NCBI RefSeq assembly: GCF_051390635.1
Contig: NZ_JBPODT010000003.1
Coordinates: 186,001-250,000, forward strand
DNA length: 64,000 nucleotides
DNA from: Microbaculum sp051390635
GTDB taxonomy: Bacteria; Pseudomonadota; Alphaproteobacteria; Rhizobiales; Tepidamorphaceae
Direction: 5' to 3'
Both the position numbers and the translations under genes were made by a program. Shown here piece by piece: positions 28,189 to 37,442 of the stretch. The notes under the pieces are model-generated. The model was not told where the DNA came from and did no database searches. It worked only from the letters and a program-made list of their open reading frames with translations. Position 1 is the first letter of the stretch, and each line of letters opens with the position of its first letter.

Positions 28189-28278
28189 CCTGTCTTGACC
28201 CCTCCGCCTGTTTTGACCCCTGCGCCTGTCTTGACCCCTGCGCCTGTCTTGAACCCTGCGCCTGTCTTGAACCCTGCG
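28189..28278. repeat. Tandem repeat, five 18-bp units
   Basis: Five direct copies of an 18-bp unit of form CCTGTCTTGACCCCTGCG fill the gap between the convergent response regulator and kinase genes (units start at 28189, 28207, 28225, 28243 and 28261). Units differ by one to three bases. The last two are identical, which suggests recent expansion by slippage. Confidence 0.95.
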
Positions 28279-28318
28279 CCGCTGGTTGCCTGAAACAGCG
28301 CGGCCCGAAAGGGGACGG

Positions 28319-31300
28319 CTACTCCGCCGCCTCGCGCCGAACCGGGAACTGGGCGAGCAGCGCCCGCAGTGCCGCCGCCTTGAGCGGCTTGTAGAGCACG
28401 GGAATGTCCTTGGACCGGGCCTCGTCGCGGACCGACGGCGAGCGGTCGGCGGTGATCAGGATCGCCGGCAGTTTGGCGGCGAGCTTCCAGCGCAGGTCGA
28501 CGACCGCGTCGATGCCGTTGCCGCCGTCGAGATGGTAGTCGACCAGCAGAACGTCCGGCACCACCTTGTTGCGCCTCAGGGTGCGGGCCGCCGCCTTCGC
28601 CGATGGCGCGCACAGAACCTTGCAGCCCCAGCCGCTGAGCAGCGCCACCATGCCGTCCAGGATATCGCGCTCGTTGTCGATGCACAGGATCGTCAGGCCG
28701 TCCGTCCGCATGCCCCGGCGCCGCGGCTGGCGGGCCGGTGCAAGTTGCGGCGGCATCGCCGCGGTCACCGGCAGCTCGACGCTAAACGCCGAGCCGTGCC
28801 CCGGCGTCGACACGAGCTCGACGGGATGATCGAGCACCCGGCCGATGCGTTCGACGATCGACAGGCCGAGCCCGAGCCCGCGCGCCTGCTTCGCCCCGTC
28901 CTCGAGCCGGTGGAACTCCTCGAATATCAGCTTCTGCTTGGATGCCGGAATGCCGGGCCCGGTATCGTGCACCTCGATGCGGATCCGGCCGTCGCGGCGC
29001 CGGCAGCCGACCAGCACGCGGCCGGATTCGGTGTATTTCACCGCGTTGGAGACGAGGTTCTGCAGCAACCGGCGCAACAGCCGGCGGTCCGACCGTACCA
29101 CCAGCGAGCAGGGCATGATCCTGAGATCGAGGCCCCGGTCCCGGGCGATCGGCGCGAATTCGACCCCGAGCGGCGACAGCACGTCGGATATCGGGAACGC
29201 TGAGATTTCCGGCTTCAGCGCGCCGGTATCCAGCCGCGAGATATCGAGGATCGTCCCGAGGATCTCCTCCACCGCGTCGAGCGAGGCGTCGATATGGCTG
29301 GCCAGCCGGCGGTCGTCAGGCTTCAGGCGCCGCTCCGTAAGGCTCGCCGCATAGAGGCGGGCGGCGTTGAGTGGTTGCAGGATGTCGTGGCTCGCCGCCG
29401 CCAGGAACCGGGTCTTGCCGAAATTCGCCTCCTCGGCCTGTTGCTTGGCGCGCTCGTAGTCGTGGTTGATCCGCTCCAGCTCGTCGGTGCGCTCGCGCAC
29501 CCGCCGCTCCAGCGTTTCGTTGGCCCGTTCCAGCTCCTCGGCGGTGCGCACCCGTTCGGTTATGTCGGTGAAGGTCATCACCAGCCCGCCGTCGGGCATG
29601 GTGTTGGTGCGCACCTCCAGCGCGGTGCCGGTCGGCTCGATGCGTTCCTGGTAGGTCTCGCGCATGATCATCATGCGCCGCAGGCGGTCTTCGACCAGCT
29701 GTTGCACCGGTCCGGGTCCGAGATCGCCGCGTTCGGCGGTGAACCGCAGGACATCCACCAGCGGCACGCCGATGCGGCCGAGGTCCGGTGGCAACTCCAG
29801 CAATTCGCGGAACCGCCTGTTCCAGGTGGTCAGCCGCATGTCCGGATCGAGCACGACGATGCCCTGGCCGACGTGATCGAGGGCGGTCTGCAGGAGATCG
29901 CGATTGTAGACGATCGCCTCGGAGGCATCGTCGAGCAGCTTCAGCGCCTGCTTGTTGCTGACGTCGCGGCGGCCGAGCAGCAGCGACAGCACCAGTCGCG
30001 ACGACGATGCGCCGATGGCGCTGGCGAGCAGGTGCTCGGCATAGCGCAGCACGTGCATGTCGATCTCGCCGTGCCGGTCGAGCGTCAGCCCGCGTTCCTC
30101 GGCGAAGGTGCTGAAGGAGCGCTCGGTGCGTTCCTCGCCGAGATAGCGCGCCACCGTGTCCATCAGCTCGCCGAGCGCGACGGGGCTGCGCCACAGCCTC
30201 CGGGCCGGCGCGATCGGGGCAAGATCTGCCTGCACGAAGACGTTCGCCTGCAGCCGCTCGATCGCCTCCGGCCGACGCATCAGCGACACCAGCACGTAGG
30301 TCGTCACATTGACCATGATGCTCCAGAACACGCCGTGGGACAGCGGCGCGAACTCCAGATGGAACAGCCGGTGCGGCCGCAGGAACGCGAGGCCGAACGG
30401 TCCGTTCTCGACGAAGCTCGTCGGCAGCAGCCCGGAATCGGCGAAGGTCGGCAGCAGCAGCGTGTAGGTCCACACCGCGAACCCCGCGACGATGCCGCCG
30501 ATGGCGCCGCGCGCGGTGCCGCGCCGCCAGATCATGCCGCCGAAGAAGGCCGGCGCCAGTTGCGCCACCGCGGCGAAGGACAAAAGCCCGATGGAGGCGA
30601 GCGCAGCCGTGTTGCCCGCGGCGCGGTAGTAGGCGTAGGCCAGCAGCAGGATCGCCAGGATCGCGACGCGGCGGATCTGCAAAAGGCGCTTGCCCATGTC
30701 GCCGCGCCCCGCCCCGGCGCCCCAGTGGCGCAGCATGAACGGCACCACCAGGTCGTTGCACACCATGATCGACAGGGCGACGCTTTCGACGATCACCATC
30801 GCGGTTGCCGCCGACAGTCCGCCGATGAAGGCGACCAGCGTCACCCAGTTGGAGCCGGCGGCCATCGGCAGCGCCAGCACGAACATGTCCGCGTCGACCG
30901 CGCCCTCGCCGAAGGTCAGCAGGCCGGCGATGGCGATCGGCAGGACGAACAGGTTGATCAGCACCAGATAGACCGGGAACAGCCAGATCGCCCGCTTGAT
31001 CTCGCTTTCGCTGTGGTTCTCCACCACCGTGACGTGGAACTGGCGCGGCAGGAGGATGATGGCGAACAGGCTGAGCGCGGTGATCGTCACCCAGGTGCCG
31101 CCGTGCAGCTCGCCGCCGAACGGCGGCAGGGTCGTCCCGGCCGCTTCCGCCTGCGCCCACAGCGCCTCCGGGCCGTCGAACATCGAGTAGGTGATAAAGA
31201 TGCCGACGACCAGGAACGCGCCGAGCTTGACGATCGATTCCGTCGCGATCGCCAGCATCATGCCGTCCTGGTGCTCGGTCGCGTCGATGTGGCGGGTTCC

Positions 31301-31837
31301 GAACAGGATGGCGAACAGCGCCAGCGCGAAGGCGACGAGCAGGGCGGAGTCGGCGAGGATCGGGACGTTCTCGATGGCTCCGTTCTGCTGCAGGTAGCCC
31401 ACCATGGTGCCGACCGAGGCCGAGATCGCCTTGAGCTGCAGCGCGATGTAGGGCAGCACGCCGACCACCGCGATCAGCGTGACCACGGCGGCCACCTGCG
31501 GGCTCTTGCCGTAGCGCGCGGCGATGAAGTCGGCGATCGACGTGATGTTCTGGTCCTTGGCCAGCCGCACGATCCTCAGCAGGATCGGATAGCCGAGGCC
31601 GATCATCAGCGCCGGGCCGAGATAGACCGGAAGGAAGTCGAGCCCGGTGCGCGCCGACAGGCCGACCGAGCCGAAGAACGTCCAGGACGTGCAGTAGACG
31701 CTCAGCGTCATGGCGTAGAGGAACGGTCGCCCGCCGCGCCAGCGGCCGCGCAGCGCCAACTTGTCGCCCCAGCTCGCCACGGCGAACAGGAAGGCGAGGT
31801 AGAGAACGGCGGTGGCGACGACCACCCAGCCCTGCAC
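28319..31837 (-). CDS. Hybrid sensor histidine kinase with sodium:solute symporter domain (CrbS/MxtR-like)
   Basis: About 1172 residues. The N-terminal ~560 residues are an SSS-family transporter domain with about 13 helices. They are followed by a PAS domain (~645-760), a short coiled coil, HisKA with the phospho-acceptor His in SHDILQPLNAARL (~817), an HATPase domain (~920-1035) and a C-terminal receiver with Asp in VLLVDYHLDG. The architecture is that of CrbS/MxtR kinases, which sense a transported monocarboxylate and act on a LuxR-type partner. GTG 31837 is chosen because GGAGG lies 7 bases upstream; the frame extends further, but without a ribosome site. It is convergent with the response regulator gene. 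Confidence 0.9.
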   Translation of the reverse strand: MQGWVVVATAVLYLAFLFAVASWGDKLALRGRWRGGRPFLYAMTLSVYCTSWTFFGSVGLSARTGLDFLPVYLGPALMIGLGYPILLRIVRLAKDQNITSIADFIAARYGKSPQVAAVVTLIAVVGVLPYIALQLKAISASVGTMVGYLQQNGAIENVPILADSALLVAFALALFAILFGTRHIDATEHQDGMMLAIATESIVKLGAFLVVGIFITYSMFDGPEALWAQAEAAGTTLPPFGGELHGGTWVTITALSLFAIILLPRQFHVTVVENHSESEIKRAIWLFPVYLVLINLFVLPIAIAGLLTFGEGAVDADMFVLALPMAAGSNWVTLVAFIGGLSAATAMVIVESVALSIMVCNDLVVPFMLRHWGAGAGRGDMGKRLLQIRRVAILAILLLAYAYYRAAGNTAALASIGLLSFAAVAQLAPAFFGGMIWRRGTARGAIGGIVAGFAVWTYTLLLPTFADSGLLPTSFVENGPFGLAFLRPHRLFHLEFAPLSHGVFWSIMVNVTTYVLVSLMRRPEAIERLQANVFVQADLAPIAPARRLWRSPVALGELMDTVARYLGEERTERSFSTFAEERGLTLDRHGEIDMHVLRYAEHLLASAIGASSSRLVLSLLLGRRDVSNKQALKLLDDASEAIVYNRDLLQTALDHVGQGIVVLDPDMRLTTWNRRFRELLELPPDLGRIGVPLVDVLRFTAERGDLGPGPVQQLVEDRLRRMMIMRETYQERIEPTGTALEVRTNTMPDGGLVMTFTDITERVRTAEELERANETLERRVRERTDELERINHDYERAKQQAEEANFGKTRFLAAASHDILQPLNAARLYAASLTERRLKPDDRRLASHIDASLDAVEEILGTILDISRLDTGALKPEISAFPISDVLSPLGVEFAPIARDRGLDLRIMPCSLVVRSDRRLLRRLLQNLVSNAVKYTESGRVLVGCRRRDGRIRIEVHDTGPGIPASKQKLIFEEFHRLEDGAKQARGLGLGLSIVERIGRVLDHPVELVSTPGHGSAFSVELPVTAAMPPQLAPARQPRRRGMRTDGLTILCIDNERDILDGMVALLSGWGCKVLCAPSAKAAARTLRRNKVVPDVLLVDYHLDGGNGIDAVVDLRWKLAAKLPAILITADRSPSVRDEARSKDIPVLYKPLKAAALRALLAQFPVRREAAE

Positions 31838-31985
31838 CCGTTTCCTCCGGTCAGTCCCGTTGTTCTTGCCGTTTTCGGCTTTGTCCGTCGCCGCGGCGGC
31901 CGGTGTGTTCGTTCGACGCCACTGGCGCGCCGCGCGCGGTTGCGCCATTCTACACGGAAATGGGCCGTCGCAACCGGAGAACGTC

Positions 31986-32630
31986 ATGGGCCTGCTCGAC
32001 ATGTTCCGGCGTCCGCCGCCGATCGACGATGTCGGTGCGCTCGAGGACTTCCTCGACACCCATGCCGCGTTCCTGGTGCAGAAATGCGTGTTCGAGTATT
32101 CGCGCGCCCGCGCTGGCATCTTCTGGGAAAAGCTGTTCAAGGAGGCCGACTTCAAGGCCGCCGTCGACGTCGCCCGCTGGAACGGCTACCCGATCGCGCT
32201 CGGCAATGTCGTCGAGATGGTCGAGGGGCCCCTGCGCCCGGCCGTCGTCGGCGCCGAGGCCGAGCTGCTGCGGCGGCTGATCGGCCTCGCCGAGGCGGTG
32301 ATCCACCGCTATCCCGTCCCCGAAGGCGAAGCCTCCGATTTCTGGGTCGTCAAGACGGCCTGGCTGCGCGACCGGCTCGCCGGTATCCAGCTCGCGCCGC
32401 CCAAGCCCGTCAAGGACATCCCGCTCGACACCGCGCGCGCGATGTTCGACCTGATGCCGATCCACCACAGCCTGCGCGGCGAGGACTTCGTCGTCGTGCG
32501 CAACCATCTGCGCTCCAACCTGTGCCGCATGGCCGAGGAGTTCGGACAGCGCGCCGACGCGCAGGCACTCGTCGCCGATATCCTCGCCCCGACGCACCCG
32601 GTCAGGGTGCCGGCGCTCGGCGGCGACTGA
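31986..32630 (+). CDS. Conserved hypothetical protein in the symporter-kinase cluster
   Basis: 214-residue soluble protein of mixed helical character without signal peptide or membrane helix. Recognisable stretches are FLDTHAAFLVQKCVFEYSRA (N-terminal third) and a C-terminal MPIHHSLRGEDFVVVRNHLR. I do not recognise a named domain. The gene is divergent from the SSS-domain kinase (148-bp gap) and lies 59 bp before the exonuclease-CBS-DUF294 gene on the same strand, so it probably shares a transcript and role with it. Confidence 0.75.
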   Translation: MGLLDMFRRPPPIDDVGALEDFLDTHAAFLVQKCVFEYSRARAGIFWEKLFKEADFKAAVDVARWNGYPIALGNVVEMVEGPLRPAVVGAEAELLRRLIGLAEAVIHRYPVPEGEASDFWVVKTAWLRDRLAGIQLAPPKPVKDIPLDTARAMFDLMPIHHSLRGEDFVVVRNHLRSNLCRMAEEFGQRADAQALVADILAPTHPVRVPALGGD

Positions 32631-32689
32631 ACCGGGGCGCCGGCGCGGGGCGGGAGGCAACGGGGGCGGGACATGACGGGGGGCGGAAC

Positions 32690-34831
32690 ATGACCGGATC
32701 TGCCTTCAGGGCCACCGCCAACGCCACCCCGCTGTTGTCGATAGACGCCGTGGTGCTCGACACCGAGACCACCGGCCTCGACCCCCGCGAGGCGCGGATT
32801 GTGCAGATCGGCGCGGTCGGGCTGCGGGCCGGCCTTCAGGACGAGGCCGACGTCTACGACGCCCTGGTCAACCCCGGCATGCCGATCCCGCCGGCCTCGA
32901 GCGAGATCCACGGCATCGCCGACACCGACGTCGCCGCCGCCCCGGCCTTCGCCGAGGTCGCCGCGGGGCTTGAGAGCTATGTCGGCGGCCGCATCGTCGT
33001 CGGCCACAATATCGGCTTCGACCTGGCGGTCCTCAAACGCGAACACGACCGCGCCGGCCTCGCCTGGCAGCCGCCGCGCACCCTCGACACGCGCCTGCTG
33101 GCCCATCTCGCCGCCCCGCAGCTGCCCGGCCATTCGCTCGAGCATCTGGCCGAATGGCTCGGCGTCGCGGTCGACGGCCGCCATACCGCGCTGGGAGACG
33201 CCAAGGTAACGGCGGCGATCCTGATCGCGCTGGTGCCGAAGCTGCGCGAGCGCAACATCCGCACACTGGCCGAGGCCGAGGCCGCCTGCGCCCGGCTCAC
33301 CGACATGTTCGAGGACCAGTACCGGGCCGGCTGGATCGAGCCGGTGCGCCGCGAGGCCGCCGCCCTGTCGGAGCGGGCGCTGTCGCGCATCGACGCCTAT
33401 CCCTACCGCCACAGGATCGCCGACGTGATGAGCGCGCCGCCGATCCTCGTGCCGCCCGGCATGACGATGCGCGACGCCCTCAAGGTGCTCGCCGACAGGC
33501 GCGTCAGCTCGATCTTCGTGGGCGAGGAAAGCGACCTGGCGGCCGCGACCTGCGGCATCCTCACCGAGCGCGACGTGCTGCGGGCGGTGGCGGGCGACAG
33601 CGAGGCCGCCTTGGCGGACCCGGTTTCGAAATACGCGTCGACGCCGCTCGAGTGCGTGTTCGAGGATGCCTACATCTATCGGGCGATCGGTCGGATGGCG
33701 CGGCTCAGGGTCCGCCATCTCGGCGTCATCGACGAGACCGGCCGCGTCGTCGGCGCGCTCAGCCAGCGCGATCTCCTGCGCATGCGCGCAACCGAGGCGG
33801 TGTCGCTGGGCGACGAGATCGACACCGTCGCGACGGTCAACGAGCTCGCGGCCGCCTGGGCGAAACTGCCGGCGGTCGCCCGCGGCCTCGTCGCCGAGGG
33901 CGTCGGCGGGCGCGACGTCGCCGGCGTCATCAGCCGCGAAATGTGCGCGCTGACGCGCCGCGCCGGCATCCTCGCCGAAAAGACGATGGCCGCCGCCGGC
34001 AAGGGCCCGCCGCCTGTCGACTATGCGCTGCTGGTGCTCGGCTCGGGCGGTCGCGGCGAGAGCCTGCTCGCCGCCGATCAGGACAACGCCGTCGTCTATG
34101 CCGACCCGCCGGGGGGCGAGGCCGAGGCGGTCGATGCCTGGTTCTCCGAGTACGGCAGGCATGTCGCCGATACGCTGCATGCCGCCGGCGTTCCCTATTG
34201 CAAGGGCGGCGTGATGGCGATGAACGTCGAATGGCGCGCCTCGGTCGCGCAGTGGAAGGCTCGGGTCAGCGACTGGGTGCGCCGCTCGCGGCCGCAGGAT
34301 CTTCTCAACGTCGACATCTTCTTCGACCTGCGCGCCGTTCACGGCGACGCCGCGCTTGCCCGCGAGATCTGGACCTGTGCCTACGAGGAGGGCGGCCGCG
34401 CCGTCGCCTTCGCCAAGCTGCTCGCCGAGGCGTCGTCGGGGTTCTCGCCGCCGCTCACCTTCCTCGGCGGCTTCAGGGCCGAGAACGGCCGCGTCGATCT
34501 GAAGAAGGGCGGCCTGTTCCCGATCGTCGCCAGCGCCCGCGTCCTGTCGATCCGCCACCACGTGCTGCAACGCTCCACCCGGGCCCGACTGGAAGGCGTC
34601 CGCGCGCTCGGCATCGGCGCCGGCGAGGATCTCGAACGGCTCGTCGCCAGTCACGCCCTGCTCGTCGACCTGGTTCTCGAACAACAGCTCGCCGATATCG
34701 CCCAGGGCCTTCCGCCCACCAACGCCGTCGAGACCGGACGGCTTGGCCGGGCCCGCGCGGACGAGCTGAAACGGGCGCTTTCGGCGCTCGGGACGCTCGA
34801 TCAGATGGTCCGCGATCTGCTTTTCGCGTGA
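32690..34831 (+). CDS. DnaQ-type exonuclease, CBS pair and DUF294 nucleotidyltransferase-like fusion
   Basis: 713 residues in four parts. An N-terminal DEDDh exonuclease domain (~18-190) has VVLDTETTGLDP (Asp24, Glu26), VGHNIGFDL and HTALGDAKVT. A CBS pair follows (~240-370, starting near IADVMSAPPILVPP), then a DUF294 nucleotidyltransferase-like domain (~400-560, with LVLGSGGRGESLLAADQDNA) and a DUF294 C-terminal substrate-binding domain (~590-710). CBS-DUF294 proteins are often encoded near acetate-type symporters and SSS kinases; the nucleotide chemistry is not established. ATG 32690 has GGGGCGGA upstream. An adenine nucleotide may be the CBS ligand (inference). Confidence 0.87.
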   Translation: MTGSAFRATANATPLLSIDAVVLDTETTGLDPREARIVQIGAVGLRAGLQDEADVYDALVNPGMPIPPASSEIHGIADTDVAAAPAFAEVAAGLESYVGGRIVVGHNIGFDLAVLKREHDRAGLAWQPPRTLDTRLLAHLAAPQLPGHSLEHLAEWLGVAVDGRHTALGDAKVTAAILIALVPKLRERNIRTLAEAEAACARLTDMFEDQYRAGWIEPVRREAAALSERALSRIDAYPYRHRIADVMSAPPILVPPGMTMRDALKVLADRRVSSIFVGEESDLAAATCGILTERDVLRAVAGDSEAALADPVSKYASTPLECVFEDAYIYRAIGRMARLRVRHLGVIDETGRVVGALSQRDLLRMRATEAVSLGDEIDTVATVNELAAAWAKLPAVARGLVAEGVGGRDVAGVISREMCALTRRAGILAEKTMAAAGKGPPPVDYALLVLGSGGRGESLLAADQDNAVVYADPPGGEAEAVDAWFSEYGRHVADTLHAAGVPYCKGGVMAMNVEWRASVAQWKARVSDWVRRSRPQDLLNVDIFFDLRAVHGDAALAREIWTCAYEEGGRAVAFAKLLAEASSGFSPPLTFLGGFRAENGRVDLKKGGLFPIVASARVLSIRHHVLQRSTRARLEGVRALGIGAGEDLERLVASHALLVDLVLEQQLADIAQGLPPTNAVETGRLGRARADELKRALSALGTLDQMVRDLLFA

Positions 34832-34973
34832 AACCGTAGCGACTCGCGAAAACGCTTGATCGGGGCGCCGGCCAAGCGGCTAAAATCGTGCCGCGCGCCC
34901 ACAGAGGAGCACGCCGCCGGATCAACGCGGTACGGGCGCGTCCCGGCACCGGCGGCCAGCGAGGGGATTTTGA

Positions 34974-35405
34974 ATGTCGATTTTGGGTGAATTCCGCGAA
35001 TTCGCGGTCAAGGGCAACGTCGTCGACATGGCCGTCGGCATTGTCATCGGCGGCGCTTTCGGCACCATCGTCAAGTCGCTCGTCGACGACATCATCATGC
35101 CGCCGGTCGGAATGATCCTCGGCGGTGTCGACTTTTCCAACATCATGACCGTTCTGAAGGGCGACGGCACCTATGCGAGCCCGCAGGCCGCGCAAGAAGC
35201 TGGCGCCGTCACGATTAACTGGGGCCTGTTCATCAACTCGCTGATCAGCTTCCTGATCGTCGCCTGGGCCTTGTTCATGGTGATCAAGGTGATTAATCGC
35301 CTGAAAGCGCAATTCGAGGAAAAGAAGGAAGAAGAGGCCCCGGCCGCGCCGCCGGAGGAGGTCGCGTTGCTGACCGAGATTCGTGATCTTCTTGCCAAGA
35401 AATAG
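34974..35405 (+). CDS. mscL: Large-conductance mechanosensitive channel MscL
   Basis: 143 residues. It opens with the conserved EFREFAVKGNVVDMAVGIVI, has the first membrane helix with GGAFGTIVKSLVDDIIMPP, a periplasmic loop, the second helix (~82-100, FLIVAWALFMVIKVINRL) and a charged cytoplasmic C-terminal helix ending LLTEIRDLLAKK. It is a homopentameric inner-membrane pore that opens under hypo-osmotic stress. GAGGGGATTTTGA precedes ATG 34974. It is a single gene; the next gene is fixL, with a 160-bp gap. Confidence 0.96.
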   Translation: MSILGEFREFAVKGNVVDMAVGIVIGGAFGTIVKSLVDDIIMPPVGMILGGVDFSNIMTVLKGDGTYASPQAAQEAGAVTINWGLFINSLISFLIVAWALFMVIKVINRLKAQFEEKKEEEAPAAPPEEVALLTEIRDLLAKK

Positions 35406-35565
35406 ATGGTCTCGCCTGCGGCAACGAGGAACTTAACGTCGCGGGACGCGATGTGATATGTCGCCGGGACGGTAGAACGTCGACTGTTCGAAACCGGTCC
35501 CGGTGGCATGTCAAGATGATCGATATTCCCTGCACGATCACCGCACCGCGTGGCGCGGACGCGTC

Positions 35566-36705
35566 ATGACGATCGGTGCCGATCTTCCGCCGACCGTTTC
35601 GGAAGCCCGCCTCGCCAGCGTGCTCGAAACCGCCGTGTTCGGCATCATCGTCGCCGATCAGGCCGGCCGCATCCTCGTCTACAACAAGGCCAGCGAACAG
35701 CTGTTCGGCTGGACCGCCGAGGAGGTTTACGGCAAGAACCTGACGATCATCATGCCGCCGCACGACGCCAGTCGGCACGACAAGTACATTCACAACTACG
35801 TTCAGACGAAAACGGCGAAGATCATCGGGATCGGCCGCGAGGTGAAGGGCCAGCACAAGGACGGGACGGTGTTTCCGCTGCACCTCGCCGTCGGCGAGGC
35901 GTCGACGCCCGAGGGCCGCCAGTTCATCGGCATCATGCGCGATCTGCGCCCCGATTTCGAAGCCGCCGAGCGGCTTGCCGCGCTGCAGGCGCAGCTCGTT
36001 CGCATGGCGCGGATCAATGCCGTCGACGAGATGGGCGCGGCACTGGCGCACGAGCTCAACCAGCCGCTGACCGCCGTCATGCTCTACCTGCAGGCCGTTT
36101 CCCGGGCGGCCTCCAAGCGCACCGGCGCCGACGCCCTGCCGAAGGAGATTTCCGATATCCTCGAAAAGGCGCTGTCGGAAGCCGGCCGCGCCGGCCAGAT
36201 CATCCATCGCATGCGCCGGTTCGTCGAGAAGCGCGAGTCGCTCCGCCAGACCGTGGATCTCGGGACGCTGCTCAACGAGGCGATCGAATTCACCGTGATC
36301 GGCAACAAGGCGCGCGAAGTGGAGATCGAACGGACCATCGGCGAGAATCTGCCGCCGGTCGAAGTCGACCCGGTTCAGATCCAGCAGATCATCGTCAATC
36401 TTCTGCGCAACGCGATCGAGGCGGTCAACGGCGCCGACACGAAGACGATACGGATCGAGACGACCCGCCGGGACGGATCGGTGGCCCTCTCGGTCGAGGA
36501 TTCCGGGCCGGGTGTCGCACCCGACATCGCCCCTCAGCTGTTCCGGGCCTTCGCCACCGGCGCCAAGGGCGGCGTCGGCTTGGGGCTGGCGATTTCGAAA
36601 TCGATCGCGCAAAGTCATGGCGGGGATCTGACCGTCGATCCCGGCGGCAACGGACGCGGCGCGCGGTTCACGCTGGTGCTGCCGGCGAACGCGGCCGATG
36701 GATAG
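35566..36705 (+). CDS. fixL: Oxygen sensor histidine kinase FixL (soluble haem-PAS type)
   Basis: 379 residues: one PAS domain (~15-130) and a HisKA/HATPase kinase. The haem-binding segment is intact: His71 in SRHDKYIHNY matches the proximal haem ligand of Bradyrhizobium FixL, and Arg91 in IIGIGREVKG matches the Arg that responds to bound O2. The phospho-acceptor is His162 in ALAHELNQPL; ATP-binding glycines are in GVGLGLAISKS. No membrane helix is present, so the sensor is cytosolic, and the second PAS of Bradyrhizobium FixL is missing. ATG 35566 is taken as start. fixJ follows directly. Confidence 0.92.
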   Translation: MTIGADLPPTVSEARLASVLETAVFGIIVADQAGRILVYNKASEQLFGWTAEEVYGKNLTIIMPPHDASRHDKYIHNYVQTKTAKIIGIGREVKGQHKDGTVFPLHLAVGEASTPEGRQFIGIMRDLRPDFEAAERLAALQAQLVRMARINAVDEMGAALAHELNQPLTAVMLYLQAVSRAASKRTGADALPKEISDILEKALSEAGRAGQIIHRMRRFVEKRESLRQTVDLGTLLNEAIEFTVIGNKAREVEIERTIGENLPPVEVDPVQIQQIIVNLLRNAIEAVNGADTKTIRIETTRRDGSVALSVEDSGPGVAPDIAPQLFRAFATGAKGGVGLGLAISKSIAQSHGGDLTVDPGGNGRGARFTLVLPANAADG

Positions 36706-36730
36706 AAGAACGCGGGCTGACGAGAGGGCA

Positions 36731-37333
36731 ATGAGCGCGGGGCAGAAAACGATCCATATCGTCGATGACGATCCGTCCGTCCGCGATGCGCTGTCGGTGG
36801 TGTTCACGCTCGAGGGCTATTCGGTCTGCGTCTTCTCGAACGCGGCCGATTTTCTCGTCGCCGCCAGGGCGGCGACGCCGGACTGCGTGCTGCTCGACGT
36901 GCACATGCCCGGCAAGTCGGGGATGGACGTGCTGCACGAGTTGCAGTCCGCCGGCTTCCCCGCCCCCGTGTTCATCATCAGCGGCCAGGGCGACATCCCG
37001 ATGGCGGTTCGCGCCATCAAGCACGGTGCCTTCGACTTCATCGAGAAGCCGTTCGACGCCGACACGGTCGTGGTCCGGGTCGAGGAGGCGGTCGCCGCCG
37101 AATTGCGTCGTCCCGCCGGCAACGACACGGATGCCGCGGCCATCGCCGACAACCTCACGCCGCGGGAACGCGACGTCCTGCGCGAGATCACGGCGGGCGC
37201 CACCAACAAGGAAGCCGGCCGCAAGCTCGGCATCAGTCCGCGCACCATCGAGGTGCACCGCGCCCGCATCATGGAAAAGCTGGGCGCCCGCAACACCGCC
37301 GACCTGATGCGCATCGTGCTTGCGGGCCAGTGA
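36731..37333 (+). CDS. fixJ: Response regulator FixJ
   Basis: About 200 residues. The receiver domain has VDDDPSVRDAL and phospho-acceptor Asp56 in VLLDVHMPG, with Lys in FIEKPFD. A linker leads to a LuxR-type DNA-binding domain (~135-200, LTPRERDVLREITAGATNKE and SPRTIEVHRARIMEKLGA). Asp-phosphorylation by FixL under low oxygen would drive fixK transcription. The preferred start is ATG 36731, with GAGAGG at good spacing. An upstream in-frame ATG 36698 overlaps the fixL stop but lacks a ribosome site. A good FixJ-type box is found upstream of fixK. Confidence 0.93.
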   Translation: MSAGQKTIHIVDDDPSVRDALSVVFTLEGYSVCVFSNAADFLVAARAATPDCVLLDVHMPGKSGMDVLHELQSAGFPAPVFIISGQGDIPMAVRAIKHGAFDFIEKPFDADTVVVRVEEAVAAELRRPAGNDTDAAAIADNLTPRERDVLREITAGATNKEAGRKLGISPRTIEVHRARIMEKLGARNTADLMRIVLAGQ

Positions 37334-37401
37334 CGGCCGGCCCGAGCGACCGCCGGCCAGCGATCGCGGGCGATCGGTCCTGACAACGATTTCCCGGCGG
37401 T

Positions 37402-37415
37402 TTGACCGGTATCAA
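37402..37415 (+). promoter_or_regulatory. FNR/FixK box upstream of the FixT-like receiver gene
   Basis: TTGAC-CGGT-ATCAA fits the FNR/FixK consensus TTGAT-N4-ATCAA with one change, and flanking bases extend the palindrome to TTTGA...TCAAA. It is centred ~62 bp before the TTG start of the receiver gene, a reasonable place for an activating site. The FixK encoded just downstream has the recognition-helix residues for this sequence. Confidence 0.75.
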
Positions 37416-37442
37416 AGCCAACACGCCCGTCCGCGACGAAAG

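Noticed and set aside
28189..28278. Possible CRISPR array
   Set aside because: The 18-bp units are contiguous with no spacers, and no cas genes are in the window. It is a simple tandem repeat.
28008..28685. Minus-strand frame of 225 codons with a hexapeptide repeat (GAGFKT type)
   Set aside because: It runs antisense through the response regulator end, the 18-bp repeats and the kinase end. The repeat peptide is simply the translation of the minisatellite; there is no ribosome site or family character.
29294..32689. Long plus-strand extension in frame with the exonuclease-CBS-DUF294 gene
   Set aside because: This part is antisense to the symporter-domain kinase. A good ribosome site marks ATG 32690 as the real start.
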